A stretch of 64,000 bases of DNA from Galeopsis tetrahit (taxonomy: Eukaryota; Streptophyta; Magnoliopsida; Lamiales; Lamiaceae). The first letter of the stretch is position 1. Each line of letters begins with the position of its first letter. A model generated the notes under the pieces. It made no database searches and was not told the origin of the DNA. It saw only the letters and a program-made list of their open reading frames with translations. This document shows positions 55,501 through 64,000 of the stretch, in pieces. Location of the stretch: assembly GCA_963675135.1 (NCBI GenBank), contig OY776123.1, positions 19,251,840-19,315,839 on the forward strand, given 5' to 3'. A program made the translations under genes and the position numbers.

Positions 55501-58500
55501 CTTGGAATTTATTAAGCATTACTTATCAAAAAACATTGTTATATATGTATTTTTATTATTATTAAAAAAATTCTAGCTCACTCTTGCATAAATTTTTGCA
55601 TTAATTGTAGTGGTAGTTTTTTAAACCGAATTTCAAAATTTCGAAGTAGAACCTTCTTCAGAGTTCAAAATCCTGAAACCGGTTTTGAAATCTCAAATCA
55701 AACATCACCTACAAGTTCCACCTTTCACATATTTGTTCAACCACATTAGAAATGTGATTTTTAATACTGTAACAAAGTAGTAGTTAGTAAAGGCATAAAC
55801 CCAGATTAGGCACATGCCATAATAATAGAGGAGCCAATAGAAGTAAATGTTAGATATAAGATCACTAGTGAAGAAAAATAAAATAAGAAAGATCATAATG
55901 GCAAATTGGGACCAACTTACATCCGCAAAACAGGTTTTCATCTCCTGTACCCAAATTTCCACAACTTCAGCCTTGCTCTTTGAGCCGTCCTTAACTGCTT
56001 TCATATCATTCTCCATCTTGGCACGGAGCTGTGGTTTCCACAATTCATAAATGGTCCTACAAACCCCAATCATTGAAAAAAAAATTACAATTAATCAAGA
56101 AGGTGCTTGTTTTATCTCATCGTACATGATTACTTCTCATATGCTTACATGGGAGTTTAAATGGTCATATGGTACTATGCAAAGGTATATGTAGGTTCAT
56201 TATCAATGCCAAACAATCATTTATGCAAATAGGCAAAAACCAGCCATAACTGAGTGACATTCAAATTCAAATATATTACCATTGGGAATTGGAAATTGGA
56301 GATTTGACTGAACAAAGGGAAGCCTCCTAGGAACCCAATGGAGTAAAGAAAGAAAAAAAGTGAACATGAATCTTAGGCCATGTAGGTTCAATTAAGTAGT
56401 AGCACAAGTGAGAAGTTGGATATTCCTTCTGGTGCATAAAGAAGGCAAATAAGTTGTGCATCATTGGGTTACATCAACAAATTTACATATTTTCCATGAA
56501 AAGAGCATTTCAAGAGGCGCAAACTGAGTTTTATCATTGTCGGATAATGACGCTCTATTTCAACTCCAACGTGTGGCTTGCACTACTCAATAAGAATCAA
56601 TCACATGATGCATATAAGGTTCAGAACGAATATTAACTGAGTTAACTCACCCCATGTCGTCGTATCCCATTACAAGTGCCTCACCCTGCAATTACATAAA
56701 ACTCTTATTAGAAGTATGTCACTTGATTAGTGTAGGTATTCTTCATGGTTTGAATTTATAAATTTATAAAGTGGGATAAGTATATCATAACTGCCATTAC
56801 ACATTAAAACCTTGAGAAAAATAAATCAATCTTTAAAATCCATGAAGAGAGTCTGGAGCTCTCAAGATGCCAAGGACCTTCTAAATCTTCTGCACTAATT
56901 GGTATTATAAGATAAGAAACTAAAATATCCAAATATATATGTTATGAAGAAAGAGTAATCCGTCGTATCAGTTCTTAAACATTCAAAATGCAGAACAGCT
57001 ACACAGTTTTCTACATGTCGTGAAGAAAGCATAACCCAGAAAAGCTCACAGCTATTTTGTTTCTGGGTGGGGAATGGGAGAGGATAGGGCTTTTAGAAAC
57101 AGAAGTGCATGCCAGATAGAAATTGAATTTTAAGACAAAGTCCCCCAAATCAATCTTATTATTCTGAATTCCTAGAACATACATTTGATATCCGAATACA
57201 CAGATACCAATTAAATTTTAAAGCAAAACAAGTCTTGTTTAAAAATTAAGGGGGTGGGATTGAATAAAACAAATCTCTGAGAGAAAAGAAGAAGTTACAA
57301 GTTTTGTAGGTGAGAAACGCATGCTTGCATCCTTTGTGGCATAAAATCGATCAAGAAGCTTTTTAATGTGATCATGCATTGTCGCATCCGTTCCAATGCC
57401 CTCCTATCAAATTCACACAAAGTATAAATTGACAATAACATCTCTAATAAATTTTCATGGGCTTCTGAAAGTTCAGACAAATAAATAATAGTACATGTTT
57501 TTCATTCGCAATTTATCCATTCCTTACCTCCTCCATACGACTTAGTAAATCGGCCTCACTTAGAAGAGGCGGAGGTCTGGTAACTCCAGAATCAAGAGTT
57601 AATGTTGTGGGTGTAAACTGCAAATAACCTTCAAGCATTAAATATCCATTCTAAAATCACCAATTAGAACAATTGGTCAAAACATGTATTATACATCTGC
57701 CCTTAACCTTTCTAGTTTGAACAATTCCCCATTTTGGTGGCAGGGTATTGATGATGTAATTTTACTCTACTTTGATATTTATACAGTCAATAAAACAATA
57801 GATTAAGTACCTCATTATGAAGCATGCATACTCTTGTGAAAATTTATTCTGCCAATATAACGCATCTCAGCGTGCCAACTTCAGACGACTAAACTACAAC
57901 TCCAGAATTCAAAACAGTTTTAATACGAAGTACTTTACATTTCTCCTTATGATCCTTACAGGAGGAAAATAGCCAAAAGTATGGCAAGTCGTATACTTCT
58001 ATTTAATTGAGATAGATAATAAGGGTTGTGATTAAATCAACCAATCCCCTCAAGTACAAGAGACAAAAACGATAATTTTTCATCAAGACACTTAACACAA
58101 GCATGGATAGTAAATTTGTATACTCCAGAAATTTTCTAAATAGCCTAAACATATTGAATGCTTCACTGATTCTTTTTCACGAAGAAGAAGAAAATGCATA
58201 AAAGGCAGAGTACATCAAGTTTGCTCCTTTAATGAAAATAAAGTTGAAACCAGAGTACATCGAGAAATGATCAAGATAAATTAAGTAACTTTGAATATAG
58301 ATCCATTAAATGCCTAAAAAAGTCCCTTGAGACATGCTATGAACTAACCAATGAGGTGAGAATCTTAATATTCTAATTTTGAAATCAAGATTATTCTAGA
58401 CAAGGAATGAAGCTTTCACAAAAGGCAGATAAAGAGTGATGATTACAAAACCTGTTGCCCACGCTGGTATGTTGGGATCACTGAACCTCCCCATGATTCA

Positions 58501-61500
58501 AATCGATATACATCCAAGTAATTTTTCTGGAAAATATAAATCACCACAAGTTCATTAGGCAACCAATTTTTTCATGAGAATAAAAACAAAGGAAAAAAAT
58601 CAAATATAATATGTTCAGTATCAAGTGTGGGGAAAATAGCAATGTTTAACAGTGGAGTGCATTTGGAGTCACCCCACAAAATGTCAATAAAGTAGAGATA
58701 TGTGTATTTCCTCGTACGACTGTCAAAATATGCTGCTAACCTTTCAAAAACAGCTAAGTACCTACAGATTCCCATTAAGTGCATCGTTTGAGTGCGAAAT
58801 ATTCATTGACTATGTCCAAGAATAAGCTAAAAAGAATTTGTTGCCTACGGGTTGATACAGAGTAGATTGATTTAAAATCCTTTTGGAAACACATGTTTGG
58901 TTTTACTTTCGTATAGGAAATAGAGTGTTTTCTAAAACATGTATGAGATTATTGAAAAGCTCCAAAATAGATATGAATACAAAGATGCAGAGTCAAAATA
59001 TGGAAAATATCTCAAAAGTCAGAAAATATATTTTGTTGTCCTTGCGAATGTTGAGTCACTAGGCATCGTTACATGGTATAGCAGAAATTATACTGCAGCA
59101 AACAGCCCCTCTTGCAATCCCTAAAATATTGAATGTCAAGTTCTCAAAACAAAGGGAAGGTCTAGATAATGGTGAAAACACAATGATATTAAGCCTGGGG
59201 TGAAGCTTAAGGACGTAAGGATAGACAGCTTTACAACTAGAAGCTCTGGAAATCTGAACAATGAGAGTTATTTATTTACAACTTTCTGGAGGAGTTAAAT
59301 TGAACTGTAGCCATCATATGATTCCTTATGTAGTTATGTGTGCAGTTCTGTATCCACATTGTTGTTTATTTGCAGTGTCTAGTAAAGAACTACTTTTAAT
59401 GAAGATCAAAAGCCACTACTCATATCATCAGAAGCCAAGAGGGCCCCTTCAGCTTCTTACATGCAAAATGGCAAGGCAAATATACAATCATATGAAAAGG
59501 AATAGTAACAAATATTTAAACTGATAAGCAGCTCTACTACGTCAAAGAGCGCACAATTTTACCAGTTATATTGATCTGTTAAATTTCTCTTCTACCAATC
59601 ATAGATATACTTTAAATAACTGATTGCAGTCATTTTACATGTTATTTTAAGTCCATACGGTGCTGAACTTATGAGGTCAAAACATATGCATTAGATACAC
59701 AAAATATAACCAAGGATATTGCAGGCCACTACAAGTCGATTACAGAAGAACCTAAGAAATAGGAAACTTACAGCAAGTATCACTCTCCCAGATGCAGAAA
59801 ATTGTTCACCAGCTATGTCAATTTCAACTGTGGTTTCAGCACCTCTGGCTGGTTGAGAAACACAAGCAAGGAAATGGCGGACAACCAATTCATACACCTT
59901 CTGTTGCAGATTAACATTATGCTTAAACTCAAAAGTCTCCAATTCTCAAATCATCAGCAATGATCAATACAATAAATGAAGTTTATTTGAGTGATTTTGT
60001 CAAAAAGTGGTACTAACATGGTGATCTTGACTCCATCTAGATTCTCCAGCAGAAAATTTTGTTGGGTGAATGGGAGGGTGGGCTTTGTCATTATGTCCAC
60101 CATTACTAGGATTTCTCCAAAGACCTGCTCCAGGATCTAGCAACTGCTGGGCATATGGGCCCCATATTGGGTGTCCTTGCTGTTCTTGAACTATACTCTA
60201 CACCAAACAACAGGAGGTTGAAGAAATTCTCAGAATTTCTGCAAATTATTATTATTTCTTTCTTTTAAATATATATAAACTCCAAGTAACGTATGCCATG
60301 GAGATAGAATGTATGTCTTGTCAAATCTTAAAGACAGTTTGAAATGTCAATGGGCATACTATTGCTGAATATGTCTCAGGCAGTACACTTTGGTTTACCA
60401 GACAAAGTTAGTCATTCTACTTTTGTTGTTACTAAGTTAACAATTTTATCGCTGGGAGAGTACAAGCACCAAAAGTCATCCAGATTTCCCTTAAAATAAT
60501 AACCACGTATATTTGTATTGCATAACTATGACTTTGATTTTTTGCCTTAAAAATTGAACCCATGGGATTGAGATTTCCAATTACAGACAATTAAGTCAAG
60601 AAAAAGAAGAGCAACGGAAGAATGATAATGGTGATTAATTACACCTCTTACATGTCATTCATCTAAGAGATGTAACAGAAGACGTCACATCATTGTTTAA
60701 CAGATAATACCAACCAACACCCTTTATCATACACATTACTCAAAGCCAAAAGTCAAAAAATGTTACATACATGCAAATCTGTGTCCGCTGCGAAGCAATC
60801 AGTCTCTGTACGAGGATAACTGATAAAACCAGCTTGATATAAATCTTCTGCCACCTAATTTGGGTAAAAGTATACGCAGGAGTGAATTTGTGCCGCTTAT
60901 GACTTGAAAAACAAAAATATTAGACAAATTGTAGATAAAATACAAAACAAAACCTGACGTTGCATGCATACAGTTTTAGATGATATTTCAATTTCCATCA
61001 TTTACAACAAGATTTAGCATGCAGATTCTAGGCACTACCTAGACAAGTGTCAAAGAAAATATAGCATTCTTAAGGACAAGCAAACACACTGGAAGCATTA
61101 ATGTATTGTCCCTGAAAATGATTTATGCTTCCTACTTTATCAAAAGAAAACTGTCAATGACCCAAGGGAACCCTGAAAGGAATGCTCCCAAACTGTTAAT
61201 TTCGCCAGTCAACATATTAGATACAGTTAATGTTACATATAAACATAGAGAAATCTGGAAGGTCAAGTCAATAAAATGTTCTGATTGTCCAAGCTGCCCT
61301 AATGCTACAGCTAACCAAAGTTGTTATCTAGATTTATATCAGTTTTGTTATATTTAGGAAAATGTACAGAGATTCAAGCTTTACACGGTTAAAAAGCTTC
61401 ATCAATGGAGTTTCAAATTAAGATGCTGGAGAAAATCACAAGTACAAGCGTGAGCACTTCAGTCATAATGGAAAAAGGTAAAACGTGAGAATAATATGAT

Positions 61501-63637
61501 ACATTCTTGGCAATAAAAAGCTGACCTTCATTGCCTGCGCTGAACTCATTCTAAAGTAACGTGAAGCACGCTTTTCAAGCTCTATTGTACTCAAAGGATG
61601 AGGAGGATATTTGAACTTTTCTTGCAGTCTAACATTCGTAACCTGAAGGTTAAATTGTCATGACCACAATAAACCAACAATCATCCATGAAATTATTCAC
61701 AAATATTAGCACGTCTCCAAAGGGACTCACAGTTGCAGTGGGTTCCTGGATACACATTTCGTATATTATTGTTGCACATGTATAATCAAACAAATGTCCT
61801 CGCCTGCCATGTGACAGCACCTTCACAATTCAATACAAATAATATGATTTGAAGATGATTGCAAATTGAAATGATAATTACATCCAATTAAATGTAGCAG
61901 TGCCTTCTTCTGAATTGTGAGTACAGTTAATAGACCAGAACTCTTCCGGTTCATGTGATTGGACTTCCCAGAACCTTTCCACGACAAAGCCCAGGGTAGG
62001 AAACTGCACACATTCATACCAAGTATTAGGCATGAACAACAGCAAAACACAAAATTAAGAGAAATGAGCAGAAAAATGTAAGACATAAAGTTGTAGAAAA
62101 TAGTATTTTTAGTCCTGTAAGTTATCTCTATTTTGGTTCTAGTCATGTTGACTTTCATGAATCGAAAATAATCCTATAACTTTCAATTTTTGACATTTTG
62201 GTCTGGTGCCCAGCTGTAGGAGGTGAAACATCATGTTGACGTGGCAGAGTCTGATTTGTCCACGTGGCAAAGTCTATTGGTTGACCAGACGTTTCACCTC
62301 TTACAGCCGGTCACTGGATCAAATGCTGAAAATTGAAAAGCTGCAGGACTATTTTCAATTTGTGAAAGTTAACAGGACTAAAATCAAAATAAGAGTAACT
62401 TATAGGACTAAAAATAATATTTTCCCTAAGGTGATGTTGGGTTTTAAGTGACTTTTAGAAATCGATTTTTTAAAACTAGTGGTTTCTTAAACCTGATAAA
62501 CAATAAGATGTGTGTTTGTTTTGGGTTTATGAATAGGGTGATATTTAACTTTATGTCAAATCAATGTGTAAGAGTGGTAGAAGTTGTATTATTGTTGAGT
62601 GTGATTGAGTAATGTGAATTATGATTTAAATATATTAAAGTGAAAGAGAGAATAGATTGAATTGGAAAGTGTGAGAGTAGGTTAATTTATAAGTGTTGTT
62701 GTGGTGAATTTTTAAAACTGGTTTTCAAAATCCTGAACTGATTTTAAATTTCAAAACCCCGATCCTGGTTTTTAAAACCCAAAACAAACATCACCAACAG
62801 TAATGATCAACTAAAAAAATCAAAAGTTCTTTCTCATTTATCTTCTCATGTTTAGCAATGAATTAGGGCATGTCTTACCTGACAAGGACCATAGCTTAAG
62901 ACAACATTTGTTTCTTCGCTAGTGAAATCGAGGACAAAAGCATCTCTCAGAAACATTGTCTGAAACCGTGTGAAAGAAGCTCCTATACGAAGATCAATTT
63001 CCTGCATAACATAATCACTCCATGAATTTCTTTAAATTTTGAGATGTGTCATGTGAGGCAAAGACTGTGCTGAGGAGCCAAATGTTATTCAAAAACAAGG
63101 TATTTTGAAGGTCTCTAATTTCTATAGCCAACTCCATTCACAGGTTATAAATTAGGGACATGATGATATATACACCAGGATACGTGACACTGTAGAAGTG
63201 AATAGCTTCAAATATAAGGTTGTGAAGGAAGCCTTCATAGAATAATAATCAAATGCAATAAGCTTATAGAGACTTACTTGCCGAACATCTATAGCATCAG
63301 CAAGCAATTTATCAGGACGACGAAGGCACCGAACTACTGTATGAATTGCACCTTTAATTTCACTGAGCATCCCAAAAAATTCAGTTTGCATAAGCAAATG
63401 TAAATGAATAATGCAATCAAAAAAAAACAAGAGTAGAATATCATCCAACAATCAAAACCTATCGGTTAGGGCAGAAAAACGAGCTCTAAGGATGTTGAGA
63501 TTTCGATTTGCTCTTGTGCAAACTTCAGCCACCTCAAATGCTATATTTTCTCCTTCGGGGTCACAATCGAGCCACAAGATGAGCCACTGACATCTTCTAG
63601 CTTCTTCCTCCAGTGTTTTTTCAATGTCCAATTTATC
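49565..63637 (-). CDS. TOP3A: DNA topoisomerase 3-alpha, 5' part outside the window
   Basis: Type IA topoisomerase that passes single strands and, with RecQ helicase and RMI1, dissolves recombination intermediates in the nucleus. I reconstruct 23 exons in transcript order: 63459-63637, 63278-63362, 62879-63001, 61882-62003, 61731-61803, 61526-61642, 60771-60854, 60018-60197, 59772-59900, 58452-58526, 57528-57617, 57299-57403, 56651-56685, 55921-56056, 54480-54532, 54306-54408, 53617-53655, 52918-52996, 52696-52767, 52384-52467, 51404-51646, 51047-51167, 49565-49802. All phases join, giving 854 residues in the window. The Toprim motif LDCDPEGEN is at 63548-63568. The catalytic tyrosine is in GFISYPRTETD (Tyr codon 60816-60818). 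Paired cysteines CGLC and CSTC suggest zinc fingers. Next come an 18-residue tandem repeat, a GRF-type finger (CTSCGAPC...RKFYSCQ..GCNFFVW), an RG-rich stretch and a CCHC knuckle (CFVCGDPSHFANAC). The N-terminal roughly 100-120 residues lie beyond 64,000. No breaks seen. Confidence 0.94.
49845..50110. mobile_element. MITE family M1 in the last TOP3A intron, partial
   Basis: Shares TTGACTTTCACAAAT, TTTTGACATTTTGGTC and CCATGTGGACAAATCAG with the copies at 45170 and 62095. The extreme left end is missing. Confidence 0.65.
51404..51646 (-). repeat. TOP3A: In-frame 54-bp tandem repeat in a TOP3A exon
   Basis: This exon encodes three consecutive 18-residue units of pattern T-x-S-x-TA-x-x-SDFRN-x-x-ARQ, followed by a serine-rich linker (WQSSGSSQSSRGRNEAAAQ). 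The repeat is polar and low in hydrophobic residues, so likely disordered. It sits between the C-terminal core and the GRF-type finger. Confidence 0.85.
51874..52235. mobile_element. hAT MITE in a TOP3A intron
   Basis: Inverted ends TAG(A/G)GGTGG(G/C)AATT. The flanking 8-mers GTTATTAC (51866-51873) and GTCATTAC (52236-52243) match at seven of eight positions. Interior rich in ACACGA/TCGTGT strings. Confidence 0.82.
54824..55709. mobile_element. MITE family M2 in a TOP3A intron, enlarged
   Basis: Inverted ends GGTGATGTTTGATTTGAG, with TAC on each side. Internal text TTTATGTCAAATCAATGT is shared with 62430-62794. At 886 bp it is more than twice that copy, and the unmatched middle (about 55,050-55,600) is probably a further insertion. 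Confidence 0.7.
62095..62425. mobile_element. MITE family M1 in a TOP3A intron
   Basis: Most complete copy of the family. Ends GAAAATAGTATTTTTAGTCC and the complement near 62400-62425. Motifs GTTGACGTGGCAGA and CCACGTGGCAAAG lie in the middle. Confidence 0.75.
62430..62794. mobile_element. MITE family M2 in a TOP3A intron
   Basis: Inverted ends GGTGATGTTGGGTTTTAA and AAAACCCAAAACAAACATCACC-like right end. It lies only a few bases from the M1 element, so two MITEs are stacked in this intron. Confidence 0.7.
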
Positions 63638-64000
63638 CTAAATTAACCAAGAAAACGAGGCAGCATCTTTCAATTTAATCATCATTGGAGGTGAAACTAC
63701 AAACTCATTGCATAGATATTAGCCATATTCATGGCCACTTCCTCTTAACAGAGAGTTACACCGGCTTTGCCAAACACATAAACATCACAGACACTCTTTT
63801 ATATGAACAATTTTTAGGGTCACAATTTTTGTGGAGGAAGAAACGATTCATAAACAAGTGACATTAGTCCAGAGAATATTCCAACATGCTTTCCACGTAA
63901 TCAGATATTCTCCCCAACGTTAAATGAGAAGACATGAATTAAGGAATGAATATATAACTAAAGCTGTGCTGGATGCCATAGCCTTTACCAGCATAAATCC
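63638..64000 (-). other. TOP3A: TOP3A intron sequence at the window edge
   Basis: Upstream of the acceptor at 63638. I could not place another exon before the window ends. Confidence 0.5.

Noticed and set aside
61823..62158. 111-residue open frame
   Set aside because: It joins a true TOP3A exon in the wrong phase with an M1 MITE; the exon reads correctly in another frame.
1..64000. A previously undescribed multi-gene system
   Set aside because: The only intact genes are the MACPF pair and TOP3A, all from known families. Nothing links them functionally beyond being neighbours.

Overview
This window is AT-rich nuclear DNA from a flowering plant, most likely a eudicot. The evidence is spliced genes with canonical GT-AG introns, a plant-type MACPF gene pair, a plant TOP3A gene, and plant-style transposons (Stowaway, hAT, PIF/Harbinger-like and Mutator-like elements, Ty1-copia, Helitron, SINE, TRIM). 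I cannot name the species. Nothing suggests bacterial or viral DNA, and I found no CRISPR array or operon.

Layout. 1-18,280: gene-poor DNA made of nested repeats. They include a SINE with an 18-bp target duplication, a hAT element with an 8-bp duplication, PIF-like elements with TTA duplications, rearranged TRIM pieces, a 1.7-kb foldback Mutator-like element, a broken copia fragment, and a Mutator-like element holding a hAT that holds a Stowaway. A GC-rich stretch near 8.2 kb may be the 5' part of a transcribed unit. 18,285-24,695: MACPF-domain gene copy 1 (plus strand, seven coding exons, 611 aa). 24,700-42,850: spacer with a Mutator-like element, a 5.0-kb Ty1-copia element with near-identical LTRs but two nonsense codons, a SINE, and a decayed Helitron with helicase remnants. 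42,850-48,785: MACPF copy 2 (plus strand, seven exons, 613 aa). 48,786-49,564: short intergenic region with a hairpin. 49,565 to the window end: TOP3A (minus strand), 23 exons covering the Toprim domain to the C-terminal zinc knuckle; the 5' end lies beyond the window.

How the genes relate. The two MACPF genes are tandem duplicates that share exon structure, an old intron-2 insertion and promoter-proximal motifs, so they probably act in the same cell-death/immunity-type process known for plant MACPF proteins. MACPF copy 2 and TOP3A converge tail to tail. TOP3A, a type IA topoisomerase, acts with RecQ and RMI proteins in recombination and has no evident functional link to the MACPF pair. I did not find a convincing new biological system. 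The most unusual items are the long foldback element, a CpG-containing GTCGAC minisatellite shared by two Mutator-like elements, an 18-residue repeat in TOP3A, a hairpin between convergent genes, and a duplicated unidentified segment either side of MACPF copy 1.
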